Assembly: GCF_009372215.1 (NCBI RefSeq)
Contig: NZ_LWRV01000040.1
Location: forward strand, 1-64,000
DNA from: Acinetobacter portensis
GTDB taxonomy: Bacteria > Pseudomonadota > Gammaproteobacteria > Pseudomonadales > Moraxellaceae
DNA length: 64,000 nucleotides
Direction of reading: 5' to 3'
The position numbers were made by a program, and so were the translations under genes. Under the pieces are notes generated by a model. That model had not been told where the DNA came from and ran no database searches. It worked only from the letters and a program-made list of their open reading frames with translations. Positions 39,674 through 50,978 of this stretch are shown in pieces. Numbering within the stretch: the first letter of the stretch is position 1; each line of letters begins with the position of its first letter.

Positions 39674-40744
39674 TTAGCGTGCTCGATGGAGTAAGTAACC
39701 ACCAACAGCAAACATAAAGATAATTGGTAAAAATACAAACCACGCAGGAGATGGTGAATATACTAAGCTTGCATAACCCAAGAAGTCTTGTAAGTAATAA
39801 AATCCAAGCCCTGTAAATAATGCAATCACCAAACGAAAACCCATAGACTGTTGGCGTAATGGTCCAAAAATAAATGAACATGCAATCACGACCAATGCAA
39901 TCAGTCCAAATGGTGAAGCAACTTTTTGCCAAAATGCCAATTGATATGTTTTTGGTACTTGACTGTACTCATGCATATAGCGTGTAAAACTAATGAGCTG
40001 ACTTGGTGATAATTTCTCAGGATCAATGGTCACCATATGTACATATTTAGGTTGCAATGCCATAGATAGAGGTAGTTTTTCAGCTTTTTCCATTACTGCA
40101 TTACCATTTGGCAATACATCCGTTTGCTGTACATTTTCTAAAGACCAAGCACCATCTTTAATAAAATTACCTTTTTCCGCAGTAACAACACCACGAAGAT
40201 TATAATCTTTATCTAAATCAATAACCTGAATATCTTGCAGCTGACCAGATGAGTTTGCATAGTCAATATAGATAAAGCGCTGACCCTCTCGAGTCCAATA
40301 ACCACTTACACTTCCCAACTCCGCAACAGTACGATGATCTTTAACGCTTTTTGCTTGTTCATTGGTATAAGGAATAACCCACTGGCTTAAAGCAAAAGAT
40401 AAAACCACTAAAATTAATGCAGAACGAATCACCCATCCAACAATGCGCCACAAGCTAATGCCTGAAGCTCTCATAATAATAAGTTCACTATTTGAGGCTA
40501 AGGCACCTAAACCAAGAACAGCGCCAATTAACGCTGAGATGGGTAGAATTTCATATAAATACCTTGGTGCGCCCCAAAGTACATATTTCAATGCTTCCCA
40601 TGCACCATAACTACCTTTCAATGAACCAAGTTCACCCAAATAAGTAAACAGGACTTGTAAGCCCGCTAAAATAAGCGTTGTACCAAGCATTGCGAGCGCA
40701 GTGGTTTTGGTCACATGTTTTGCAACTATACGGCGTGCGAACAT
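39674..40744 (-). CDS. lptG: LPS export permease LptG
   Basis: One of the two permeases of the LptB2FGC complex that extracts lipopolysaccharide or lipooligosaccharide from the inner membrane. The 356-aa protein has three hydrophobic helices before and three after a beta-jellyroll periplasmic domain (about 130-270), and SGISLWRIV in the coupling region. The ATG of MFARRIV lies 2 bp after the lptF stop codon with GGGG 7 bases upstream, so the longer in-frame start was rejected. Confidence 0.94.
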   Translation of the reverse strand: MFARRIVAKHVTKTTALAMLGTTLILAGLQVLFTYLGELGSLKGSYGAWEALKYVLWGAPRYLYEILPISALIGAVLGLGALASNSELIIMRASGISLWRIVGWVIRSALILVVLSFALSQWVIPYTNEQAKSVKDHRTVAELGSVSGYWTREGQRFIYIDYANSSGQLQDIQVIDLDKDYNLRGVVTAEKGNFIKDGAWSLENVQQTDVLPNGNAVMEKAEKLPLSMALQPKYVHMVTIDPEKLSPSQLISFTRYMHEYSQVPKTYQLAFWQKVASPFGLIALVVIACSFIFGPLRQQSMGFRLVIALFTGLGFYYLQDFLGYASLVYSPSPAWFVFLPIIFMFAVGGYLLHRAR

Positions 40745-40745
40745 T

Positions 40746-41846
40746 TTAAGACCCCACTCGTTGAATTTTTTTCTTAATTTTTGGTGCAAGATTAGGTTTT
40801 CTTAAAAACAGCACCGCTACACTGGCATAGATAAACAATACCAACGGATAAGCCCATGCTCCTAATTCATCTTTACTTACACGTGTTTTAACCGCCATTA
40901 ATGCAACAATTAAACTCGCAAAAATAAGTAATGCAGGGAATAATTTTAAATAGCGTCCCTGACGTGGACTCACTTCAGAAAGCACAACTGAAAGCAATAG
41001 TGCAACAAACATTGCAAACGGTACATAAACACGCCACCAAAGTTCGCTTGCAACAACAGGGTCTTCCCTATTTTCCCAAAGTTTAGATGTTGGTAATGCC
41101 TCAACCTCTGTGCTTTCAAACTTCGCTTCTTTATTATTTTCTAGACGTAAACGATATGTTTTAAACTCAATATGCGTATATTTCGGGCTACCCGGATAAA
41201 TCTCGTAACGACGACCTTCGGTTAAATCCACTACATTGGCACTGTCATTTGGCATTTCAATTCGAGTTGCTTCTTTTGCCAAAATAACAACATCTGGACG
41301 ACCATCTTTATCTGCTTTTTGATAAAAGAAAATATCTTTTAGATTCTTACGATCTTCAGATAAATCACCTGCATAAATGGTGTATGCGCCAGAAGATACA
41401 AATTCTTTTGGTCGAACCAAGTCAAAACCTGTTCTGACTGCTTGAGCCGATGTCAGTTGTTCAAACTGACGCAATCCCCAAGGTGCAGCCCATAACATAA
41501 GAAAAGACTGAACCGCTAAGAAAACCACCGTCATTGGAACAAGTAAGCGACCTAAACGATTACGACTGAGACCGCTACTATTAAATACTGCCATTTCGTG
41601 GTCGACATATAAACGACCAAAAACTAGCATTAAACCAATGAAAAAACCTAAAGGTAAAATAAGCGTTAAAAACTCAGGTAAACGGTAACCAATGATGCTA
41701 AATAAGATACTTGCATCTAAACGACCTTGAGCTGCTACGCCAAAATATTTGATCAAACGACCACCCATCATGATCAAGGTCAATAAGGAGACCACCACCA
41801 ATGATGTCGATACAACTTGCTTGACCAGATAACGCCGAATAATCAA
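40746..41846 (-). CDS. lptF: LPS export permease LptF
   Basis: A 366-aa partner of LptG with the same six-helix plus periplasmic jellyroll design; SGLSRNRLGRLL is the coupling-helix region that contacts LptB. The start codon is TTG, with GGAAG about 7 bases upstream. lptF and lptG are adjacent and divergent from pepA, the conserved gammaproteobacterial layout. Confidence 0.94.
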   Translation of the reverse strand: MIIRRYLVKQVVSTSLVVVSLLTLIMMGGRLIKYFGVAAQGRLDASILFSIIGYRLPEFLTLILPLGFFIGLMLVFGRLYVDHEMAVFNSSGLSRNRLGRLLVPMTVVFLAVQSFLMLWAAPWGLRQFEQLTSAQAVRTGFDLVRPKEFVSSGAYTIYAGDLSEDRKNLKDIFFYQKADKDGRPDVVILAKEATRIEMPNDSANVVDLTEGRRYEIYPGSPKYTHIEFKTYRLRLENNKEAKFESTEVEALPTSKLWENREDPVVASELWWRVYVPFAMFVALLLSVVLSEVSPRQGRYLKLFPALLIFASLIVALMAVKTRVSKDELGAWAYPLVLFIYASVAVLFLRKPNLAPKIKKKIQRVGS

Positions 41847-41986
41847 ATTAATTCTTCCAAAAAACTGGGTAAAAAAACCAACACTAGTTTAACCTAATGT
41901 TGAAAATATAGAACTATACTCGTGTTGCACATTGAAACTCTACTCATCAAAATGTTTCAATGGAACCAAACCTTACAAAGGCATGA

Positions 41987-43844
<1,858 letters not shown>

Positions 43845-43865
43845 GCTATAAAATAAAGGAGAATG

Positions 43866-44471
43866 ATGGTGGCATTAAATGTCGGACAAGATTTTAAACA
43901 GCGTTGGTTAGAAGCACCCGAAGCTGTGCGTCAAGCATATCTTGATGACCTCCATCGTATCTTCGATATTCTAAAACCAGAAGTTCAGTTACAAGCTTGG
44001 ATTGAACGAGATCAACAAGAACAGCAAAAATCTTTGCAAAAAATTGATGTTGCTTATGCAGAATTAAAAGCTCAATTGATTGAAGAAGCACGTATTCGTC
44101 ATCAACAAGCTTTAGAAAAGAAACTGGAAGATAAGCGCGCTGAAGAGGCTGCTTTTGCCAAACAACTTCAACTTGATGAAGAAAGAAAATTTGCTGAACA
44201 AGCAAAAGAACTTCAAGCCATTCGTCAAGATTTAGTTCAAGAAACGCAAAGCTATACCAATCGCTATGAAAAAAATCCGAATAATCTTCTGGATAATTTA
44301 TCTGTAAAAGATAGCGAAATGCTTTCTGAGCTAGATAGCGTACGCATTCGATTAGAGTTAGAAGCAGAAAGTTTGATTGAGCAAGCGGTAACTGTGTTCC
44401 GTGCAAAACTTCACACAGCAACTCAAGAAGAAATTGAATATATTTTGAAAAGTTCGAAGTTTTCAGATTAA
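43866..44471 (+). CDS. Conserved coiled-coil protein of unknown function
   Basis: About 201 aa, strongly charged, with a long Glu/Lys/Gln/Ala helix from about 45 to 130 that should form a coiled coil (for example EKKLEDKRAEEAAFAKQ) and no signal peptide or membrane segment. Starts at adjacent ATG, ATG and GTG codons follow an AAGGAG site; the second ATG was taken as a compromise. It is 21 bp after holC and in the same direction, so it belongs to the pepA-holC unit and may relate to replication or be an unrelated passenger. I do not recognise a domain. Confidence 0.75.
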   Translation: MVALNVGQDFKQRWLEAPEAVRQAYLDDLHRIFDILKPEVQLQAWIERDQQEQQKSLQKIDVAYAELKAQLIEEARIRHQQALEKKLEDKRAEEAAFAKQLQLDEERKFAEQAKELQAIRQDLVQETQSYTNRYEKNPNNLLDNLSVKDSEMLSELDSVRIRLELEAESLIEQAVTVFRAKLHTATQEEIEYILKSSKFSD

Positions 44472-44491
44472 TAAGATATTTTATACTACTT

Positions 44492-44530
44492 AAAATCTAA
44501 AGTATGTCTGATGAAATACTTTAGATTTTT
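44492..44530 (+). terminator. Bidirectional terminator after the coiled-coil gene
   Basis: A 14-bp AT-rich stem AAAATCTAAAGTAT/ATACTTTAGATTTT with a 10-base loop lies between the convergent coiled-coil and dedA genes and ends in a T tract. Confidence 0.7.
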
Positions 44531-44551
44531 ATCTTAAATCATCATTTTTAA

Positions 44552-45097
44552 TTATAAAAAGTCTACAACCGCATGTAACGTATGGCCTAAGCCATAACCA
44601 ATTCCTAGTAAAGCACCAATCCAAAGCATCCCACCAATGACATTATATGCAGTAAATGATGCAAAATTCATATGTGCCGAACCTGCCGCGAATGGTGCAA
44701 ATGAACGAACAAAAGGAACAAAACGTGCAACAAGGATGGTTTTACCACCATGCTTGGTAAAATAGTGATTGGTTTTAACTAGGTATTCTGGCTTGAAATA
44801 ACGAGTATGCTTATTAAAATACTTAATACCCAAAACACTGCCCGTATAATAATTTACGGTATAGCCCAATGTACTTGCACTAAACAATGTAATAGCCATG
44901 TAGTGTAAATGAATCACATCTGTGGTTGAACACAGTGCACCTATCGCAAGCAATAAGCTATCACCAGGAAGGAAGAACATGAATACCGAACCCGTTTCTG
45001 CAAAAATCACTAAGAATAAAATTGCATAAATCCATGCGCCATAGTTTTCTAACAACACTGGCAACCACTGTTCAAGGTTCAGCAAAAAATCGAACAT
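44552..45097 (-). CDS. DedA-family membrane protein
   Basis: A 181-aa inner-membrane protein of the DedA/VTT family, proposed to flip or scramble membrane lipids and to need the proton motive force. Visible motifs are FAETGSVFMFFLPGDSLLLAIGA, the re-entrant loop region with Glu and Asp, and GGKTILVARFVPFVRSFAPFAAG with the conserved Arg residues. It is somewhat shorter than typical DedA proteins (about 200-220 aa), with the loss at the C-terminus. Single-gene unit. Confidence 0.88.
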   Translation of the reverse strand: MFDFLLNLEQWLPVLLENYGAWIYAILFLVIFAETGSVFMFFLPGDSLLLAIGALCSTTDVIHLHYMAITLFSASTLGYTVNYYTGSVLGIKYFNKHTRYFKPEYLVKTNHYFTKHGGKTILVARFVPFVRSFAPFAAGSAHMNFASFTAYNVIGGMLWIGALLGIGYGLGHTLHAVVDFL

Positions 45098-45151
45098 TCA
45101 CACCTTTCCCAAATTTAAACTGCTTCTATTTAAACACTAAAATGCACTAAA

Positions 45152-45186
45152 AAATAAAAAACAGTCTAATTTTTCAACTAGACTGC
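45152..45186 (-). terminator. Terminator of the nrdR-rib operon
   Basis: On the minus strand stem CAGTCTA/TAGACTG is followed by TTTTTTATT, 20 bp past the ribE stop. Confidence 0.8.
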
Positions 45187-45206
45187 TTATTTTTCATTCT
45201 ATTAGC

Positions 45207-45866
45207 TTATTTTAAAAAGCCATTTTCAGCAAGAAAGTCCATACTAATTTTTGATTGTTGTTTTGTTTCAGCCGCTTTATCGCCTAGTAACAGACGCTCA
45301 ATATACCGTGCTAAAACATCAACTTCCAAATTTACTTTCGCCCCTACTTGCCAAGTTCCAATATTGGTTCTTTCAGCAGTATGTGGAATTAAATTCAGAC
45401 TCAGCACTCGACCATTTAAGTGGTTAATTGTAAGGCTAATACCATCAACAGTGACTGAACCTTTTTCTGCCAAATAGCGTGCAATTTCTGCAGGTGCTGT
45501 CACTTCATAGTAAATTGAACGAGCATCTGCTTTCACTACGGTAATTTCACCAACAGCATCAACATGTCCACTGACAATATGACCACCAAAGCGTGTTGTT
45601 GGAAGCATCGCTTTTTCAACATTTACACGTTGACCCACTTTCCATTGACCTAAGGTTGTGCGGTTCAAACTCTCACGAGAAACATCGGCAGCATACCAAT
45701 TGTCCCCCCAATCGATCACCGTCAAGCAAATACCATTGGTTGCTATTGAATCGCCTAAATGTACATCTGACATATCTAAGCCTGTTTGAATGCGTAAACG
45801 GACATCTCCGCCCACACTTTGCAAACTTTCAACTTTTCCAACACTTTCAATAATGCCTGTAAACAT
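45207..45866 (-). CDS. ribE: Riboflavin synthase, alpha chain
   Basis: Dismutates two 6,7-dimethyl-8-ribityllumazines to riboflavin. The 219-aa protein starts MFTGIIESVG and has the two lumazine-binding repeats, with GDSIATNGICLTV in the first and GSVTVDGISLTIN in the second. The ATG was chosen because it gives the invariant N-terminus and has GAGA about 8 bases upstream; the longer frame is unlike the family. It lies 25 bp after the methyltransferase gene in the nrdR-ribD-methyltransferase-ribE unit. Confidence 0.96.
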   Translation of the reverse strand: MFTGIIESVGKVESLQSVGGDVRLRIQTGLDMSDVHLGDSIATNGICLTVIDWGDNWYAADVSRESLNRTTLGQWKVGQRVNVEKAMLPTTRFGGHIVSGHVDAVGEITVVKADARSIYYEVTAPAEIARYLAEKGSVTVDGISLTINHLNGRVLSLNLIPHTAERTNIGTWQVGAKVNLEVDVLARYIERLLLGDKAAETKQQSKISMDFLAENGFLK

Positions 45867-45891
45867 AGGTTTTCTCAAATATTGTAGACTT

Positions 45892-47184
45892 TTACCATAA
45901 TGCCAATTGTGTGCTAACACCTGTCGTGTCTACACCACCTAATTCTGCAAAATGGTGTAATTGGCTAAGTAACTGGCGAATAGGTGGACCAGACTTGCCA
46001 TGTGTATCGGTAATCACAATAAACTCGAGTACACGTGCTCTTTCTGACTGACGTTGCTTACTTACACGATAGCGAGGCACATCTTGTGTTAACAAGGTTA
46101 CACGCCCACGCTTTAAGTTCGCTTGTAACAAATCTGTCGCACTAATATTACCATCTGTCGAATAACTCGTCAGAATATATCGTGCATTTATAGTTTCGAG
46201 TAACTTCTCATATGCCTTTTGCGCATGCTTAGAAGAGTTATATGGACTTGGTCTTTCTTTACGCCAAGCACGATCAATACCGCTCTTAAAGCCTTTCGTA
46301 TCTGGTGTCGGTAAATCAACCTGATCCCAAAGTGTTAAGGCATTTAAAACGTGATAATTACTACTATATGCATGTTGATTATAAGGTGGATCTAAATAAG
46401 CAACATCAACCTCAAAACCACTCATTTGGTTTGCTAAATGCTGTGCATCTACACACCACATTTCAGCAGCAGGCTTTTTCGAATCACCATTTTCACAAAA
46501 GCGACTTGGCGTTAACCAAAGTAATGATTCAATTCGTTCTAAAGCTGTTTGTGTTTTACCGCCCCATCCATGATGGAAGCTTTTAAATACGCCTGATGTA
46601 TTACTGACAAAACTTGCTGAATACAAAAGTGGTGCAAGTAATGCAGACATCTCTACATCATCAATTGCACCTTGCGCTTGCCATGTTGCAATTTGCTGAC
46701 GAATTGCATCAATACGCATACCATTACGGCGTTTGAAGAATAAACGGTCTTTAGCAGGATCGTAAATTTCGTCATTTCGTGGGCAAAGATTATGCGTCAC
46801 CCAACCTTTTACTTCAGGTAAGCGGTTAAGGTAATCAATTGCTTTTTGATAGCCACCCAATTCTTTAAATGCAGGTGCCTCAACGCAAGATAAAATTGCG
46901 CTATTTAAAGCATGGCTATAGGGTTCCCAGTCGTTGGCAATCACTCGATAACCATTTTGGCGTGCTAAACGAGAAACCACGCCAGAACCTGCAAAAAAAT
47001 CTGCAAAAATAGGTGCGCGACCATCTGCTCGATTTAACGTTCCCGTACTCTCAAGTGCTTCTAAAATCAGATGTAGTAAACGGCGCTTGTTTCCTAAATA
47101 AGGAACCAATTGATGGAAAAGGTATTCATCGGTAGTACGCGCCGCATGACGACGCTTGTGATAAACCGTAGACTCTGGATTCAT
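45892..47184 (-). CDS. Orphan N6-adenine DNA methyltransferase (D12 class)
   Basis: A 430-aa methyltransferase with PYLGNK (28-33), the SAM-binding FADFFAGSGVV (60-70) and catalytic DPPYNQHAYSSNYH (DPPY at 265-268), the alpha-type order of Dam-like enzymes. A Zn-ribbon is not seen. No restriction endonuclease gene is adjacent, so it is a solitary enzyme. Its ATG overlaps the ribD stop by 4 bp. From memory, A. baumannii ATCC 17978 has a methyltransferase called AamA (A1S_0222) next to riboflavin genes, reported to modify GAATTC; this looks like its orthologue, but the target here is an inference. Confidence 0.85.
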   Translation of the reverse strand: MNPESTVYHKRRHAARTTDEYLFHQLVPYLGNKRRLLHLILEALESTGTLNRADGRAPIFADFFAGSGVVSRLARQNGYRVIANDWEPYSHALNSAILSCVEAPAFKELGGYQKAIDYLNRLPEVKGWVTHNLCPRNDEIYDPAKDRLFFKRRNGMRIDAIRQQIATWQAQGAIDDVEMSALLAPLLYSASFVSNTSGVFKSFHHGWGGKTQTALERIESLLWLTPSRFCENGDSKKPAAEMWCVDAQHLANQMSGFEVDVAYLDPPYNQHAYSSNYHVLNALTLWDQVDLPTPDTKGFKSGIDRAWRKERPSPYNSSKHAQKAYEKLLETINARYILTSYSTDGNISATDLLQANLKRGRVTLLTQDVPRYRVSKQRQSERARVLEFIVITDTHGKSGPPIRQLLSQLHHFAELGGVDTTGVSTQLALW

Positions 47185-48287
47185 ACTGTCTCTTGAGAAG
47201 AAGGAATGAGTTTCAAACGAACATCATTCCCTACTTGGGTAACATCTATAAGCTTAAAACGAAGTTGCTCTGCCATACGGCTAAATTCCGCATTAAACAT
47301 TGCTCGAGCGGTCTGCCCTAGAAAAGTGGGTGCAACATAACTAATTAATTCATCAACCAACTGCTCTTTTAAAAATGCGGTTGATAATGTTGCGCCAGCC
47401 TCAACCAAAACATCATAAATTTGATGCTCTTTGGATAAGGTGTGTAAAAGTTCTTTTAACGGCTGAATGTGTAATTGAATAACACCCAAATCTTCAAGTT
47501 CTTTTCGATACGGTCCCATGACCATCACGGTTTTAGCTTGCTCTAAGATTTTAGCGCTCAATGGCAAACGCCCTTTACGATCTAAAACAATGCGTAGCGG
47601 TTGTACCACTGTAGAAAGATCTTCTACATTGCTTAATTGTCTTACATTCAACTGGCAATCATCGGCTAAAACCGTTTCAATACCTGTAATAACAGCACCT
47701 GAAATTGCACGCCAATGTTGAACATCTTGACGTGCCTCAGTGCCTGTAATCCATTTAGATTCACCCGATGCCATGGCAGTACGACCATCTAAACTTGAAG
47801 CAATTTTAAGGCGCACATAAGGCATGCCTGTTGCCATTGCTTTTAAAAAGCCTAAATTGAGTTGATGTGCTTCTGCTTCACACACACCGACTTCAACCTC
47901 AATACCTGCATCTTTTAGAATTTGTACGCCTTTACCTGCCACCAATGGATTTGGATCGGGGCATGCAACAACAACTTTTGCTACACCTGCTTCAACCAAC
48001 CCTTTTGCACATGGAGGCGTTCTACCGTAATGTGCGCATGGCTCTAAGGTGACATAAGCAGTCGCGCCTTTTGCAAGTTCACCAGCTTCGCGCATAGCAA
48101 ATACTTCAGCATGTGGCTGACCTGCTTGAGGATGAAAACCCTCACCCATCAATTGACCGTCTTTAACAATGACACACCCTACATTGGGATTGGGTTTTGT
48201 TGAATATTGTCCAAGCCTTGCAAGCGTGATGGCACGTTGCATCCACACCTGATCTTGGTGTTTTGGATTTTGATTGAACTCGGACAT
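47181..48287 (-). CDS. ribD: Bifunctional riboflavin deaminase/reductase RibD
   Basis: Carries out the deamination and side-chain reduction steps of riboflavin synthesis. The 368-aa protein has an N-terminal cytidine-deaminase-like domain with zinc motifs HAEVFAMREAG and PCAHYGRTPPC, then a dihydrofolate-reductase-like domain from about residue 150 (RLKIASSLDGRTAM). It follows nrdR by 20 bp and overlaps the methyltransferase start. No FMN riboswitch is seen upstream in the window. Confidence 0.96.
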   Translation of the reverse strand: MSEFNQNPKHQDQVWMQRAITLARLGQYSTKPNPNVGCVIVKDGQLMGEGFHPQAGQPHAEVFAMREAGELAKGATAYVTLEPCAHYGRTPPCAKGLVEAGVAKVVVACPDPNPLVAGKGVQILKDAGIEVEVGVCEAEAHQLNLGFLKAMATGMPYVRLKIASSLDGRTAMASGESKWITGTEARQDVQHWRAISGAVITGIETVLADDCQLNVRQLSNVEDLSTVVQPLRIVLDRKGRLPLSAKILEQAKTVMVMGPYRKELEDLGVIQLHIQPLKELLHTLSKEHQIYDVLVEAGATLSTAFLKEQLVDELISYVAPTFLGQTARAMFNAEFSRMAEQLRFKLIDVTQVGNDVRLKLIPSSQETV

Positions 48288-48307
48288 GGTGTACTAAATC
48301 TCTAAAC

Positions 48308-48772
48308 TTAATCTTGAAGATCGCGATATTGCATCTGTTCGATTTGACGACGGAATGCTTCTACATCTTGGAAATCTTGATAGACAGATGCAAAACGTAC
48401 ATACGCAACATGATCTAATGCAAATAAAGATTGCATGACAATTTCGCCAATGGTGCGTGATTTAACATCTCGCTCGCCCAATCTACGAATTTGTAAATGA
48501 ATGTCACTTAATACTGTTTCTATTTGCTCTTGCGTTACAGGACGTTTTTGTAAAGCATGCATCAGCGAACGACGCATTTTAGCTTCATCAAATGGTTCAC
48601 TTTTACCATCTGATTTAATCACGCGTGGCATTACAACTTCGTAGGTTTCAAACGTTGTAAAGCGCTCACCACAACTAATACATTCACGACGTCTACGAAT
48701 TTGACAGCCTTCAGCAGCCAAACGCGAATCTATCACTCTACTATCTTCGGCGTTGCAAAAAGGACAATGCAT
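48308..48772 (-). CDS. nrdR: Transcriptional repressor NrdR
   Basis: A 154-aa zinc-ribbon/ATP-cone protein that represses ribonucleotide reductase genes. Zinc ligands Cys3, Cys6, Cys31 and Cys34 (MHCPFC, CISC) and the ATP-cone (about 49-139; [21 protein letters not shown]) are intact. The ATG of MHCPFC was chosen as the family start; no strong ribosome-binding site precedes it, and an in-frame TTG six codons earlier has none either. nrdR-ribD is a frequent pairing. Confidence 0.95.
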   Translation of the reverse strand: MHCPFCNAEDSRVIDSRLAAEGCQIRRRRECISCGERFTTFETYEVVMPRVIKSDGKSEPFDEAKMRRSLMHALQKRPVTQEQIETVLSDIHLQIRRLGERDVKSRTIGEIVMQSLFALDHVAYVRFASVYQDFQDVEAFRRQIEQMQYRDLQD

Positions 48773-48856
48773 AGCGGTTTTATTAAACAAATTTCAATGA
48801 GTTTAGAGTGTAGCAAAAATAATGGTATTTGTAGAGTATTGTTCTAGATATGGAAA

Positions 48857-48882
48857 TAAAACAGCCCTTTCGGGCTGTTTTA
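48857..48882 (-). terminator. Terminator after amtB
   Basis: A perfect 10-bp stem AAAACAGCCC/GGGCTGTTTT with a TTTC loop lies between the amtB stop and the nrdR start; the T tract on the minus strand ends the glnK-amtB transcript. Confidence 0.8.
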
Positions 48883-48908
48883 TACTATATATTGATAATG
48901 TGCTTTTA

Positions 48909-50300
48909 TTATTCTATGCGTTCGCCATGTTGACTTAAGTCTAGACCCATGCGTTCATCATCAGATTCAACACGAATACCAATCACTAGATCAATAATTT
49001 TCAAAATAATGAAAGTCATAATACCTGAGTAGACAATCGTTGCGAGTACACCTTCAACTTGAACCCATAATTGAGCAAGCATATCTTTTGGTGCACCATC
49101 TCCCATAATGAATTCGCTTGCGAATACTGCTGTTAATAGCGCACCCACAATACCACCCACACCATGAAGACCAAATGCATCTAAAGAGTCATCGGCTTTA
49201 AGGATGCGTTTCAATGCTGTAATGCCCCAGAAGCAAACTACACCACCAATAAGCCCCATAATTAAGCCACCGCTTACAGTAACAAAACCTGCAGCTGGTG
49301 TAATAACCACCAAACCTGCAACCGCACCAGAAGCACCACCTAATACAGACGCTTTACCACGTACAAGTTTTTCAACAAATAACCAAGAAAGTGCTGCTGC
49401 CGCTGCTGCAATTTGAGTCACAACAAGCGCATAACCTGCTGAACCATTTGCACCTAATGCAGAACCACCATTAAAACCAAACCAACCTACCCAAATTAAG
49501 CTTGCACCAACAACGGTTAATGCCAAGTTATGTGGAGCCATAGATTCACGACCTAAGCCCATACGTTTACCAAGCATGTATGCAGCAACTAAACCAGCAA
49601 CACCCGAGTTGATATGTACAACCGTACCACCAGCAAAATCTAGTGCACCATCGTTACCTAACCAACCACCACCCCATACCCAATGAGTAATTGGCGCATA
49701 AACAACAATAACCCAAATAGTGATGAAAGCGACAAATGCTCCAAATTTCATACGTTCTGCAATAGAACCACTAATAATGGCAACAGTAATAATAGCAAAC
49801 GTCATTTGGAAAATAACAAATAGAATTTCAGGAATTGTGCCTGAAAGGGCTTCTGTGGTTATACCCGATAACATGAACTTATCTAGGCTACCAATAAAGG
49901 CATTTCCCTCGCCAAAAGCAAGCGTATAACCAATAACAACCCAAACAATACTTACAACAGCAGCAGCAACAAAGCTATGAGCCATTGTGCTTAATACGTT
50001 TTTCTTACGAACCATACCGCCATAGAAAAGTGCTAAACCAGGAATAGTCATTAAAAGAACAAGAGCTGTAGATACTAAAATCCACGCTGTATCACCTGTA
50101 TCTAATTTTTGTTCTTCTTCAGCAGGTGCTGGAGCTTCTTCTGTAGCAGCCGCAGTAGGTGCGACTTCTGATACTGTAGCAGTTGTTTCAACCACTGTTA
50201 CTTCTGATGTATTTGGTGCTGATGCAGCTTCTTCAGCCCATGCAACAGAACCACCTAAAAGCGCGCCAGACAAACTCAGCGCAAGTAGCATCTTTTTCAT
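48909..50300 (-). CDS. amtB: Ammonium transporter AmtB
   Basis: A 463-aa inner-membrane ammonium channel. A signal peptide (ends near WAEE) and an unusual periplasmic stretch of about 50 residues rich in Ala, Glu, Pro and Thr precede the eleven-helix core, which begins at TAWILVSTALVLLMTIPGLALFYGGMV. Core motifs include HINSGVAGLVAAYMLGKR and FGLHGVGGIVGALLTA with the pore His residues. The cytoplasmic tail (GERIE end) should bind GlnK. It follows glnK by 63 bp, the standard nitrogen-regulated pair. Confidence 0.96.
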   Translation of the reverse strand: MKKMLLALSLSGALLGGSVAWAEEAASAPNTSEVTVVETTATVSEVAPTAAATEEAPAPAEEEQKLDTGDTAWILVSTALVLLMTIPGLALFYGGMVRKKNVLSTMAHSFVAAAVVSIVWVVIGYTLAFGEGNAFIGSLDKFMLSGITTEALSGTIPEILFVIFQMTFAIITVAIISGSIAERMKFGAFVAFITIWVIVVYAPITHWVWGGGWLGNDGALDFAGGTVVHINSGVAGLVAAYMLGKRMGLGRESMAPHNLALTVVGASLIWVGWFGFNGGSALGANGSAGYALVVTQIAAAAAALSWLFVEKLVRGKASVLGGASGAVAGLVVITPAAGFVTVSGGLIMGLIGGVVCFWGITALKRILKADDSLDAFGLHGVGGIVGALLTAVFASEFIMGDGAPKDMLAQLWVQVEGVLATIVYSGIMTFIILKIIDLVIGIRVESDDERMGLDLSQHGERIE

Positions 50301-50363
50301 TCGTGTCCCCCAACCTAGTTTTTTTTGAGTTATTAGGTACTCAGCAAACTTCGTGCCAAATTA

Positions 50364-50738
<375 letters not shown>

Positions 50739-50743
50739 TTATG

Positions 50744-50759
50744 TTCAATTTTCATGCCA
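50744..50759 (-). promoter_or_regulatory. Weak sigma-54-like promoter of glnK-amtB
   Basis: The minus strand reads TGGCATGAAAATTGAA, close to the -24/-12 consensus TGGCACG-N4-TTGCA, about 42 bases before the glnK start. The -24 GG is present but the -12 GC is GA, which would weaken or abolish it. The context (glnK-amtB) is the usual one for NtrC and sigma-54 control. Confidence 0.35.
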
Positions 50760-50978
50760 AAATTTTTAAGGTCGGGGGAAAATAAAAATTTAAGCATGTT
50801 TTTTTCGTTTTTATATTCTATACCCATAATGATTTTTATACGCTAGTAAATCCGCATTTTTCCTAGAAGATTTACGATTTTAATGATTGAATAAACCCAT
50901 CTTATACCGAAATGCAGTAGCCTATATTTCAGACGTGTTATACACTTCCACAACCACTCTCCTGCTTTGAGAAAACAA

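Noticed and set aside
43894-44421. Long minus-strand reading frame (175 codons) opposite the coiled-coil gene
   Set aside because: It is the antisense shadow of a biased, Gln/Glu-rich coding sequence, lacks a ribosome-binding site and has an implausible Leu/Val-rich composition.
45892-47184. Possible restriction-modification system
   Set aside because: Only the methyltransferase is present; flanking genes are ribD and ribE and no endonuclease-like reading frame is adjacent.
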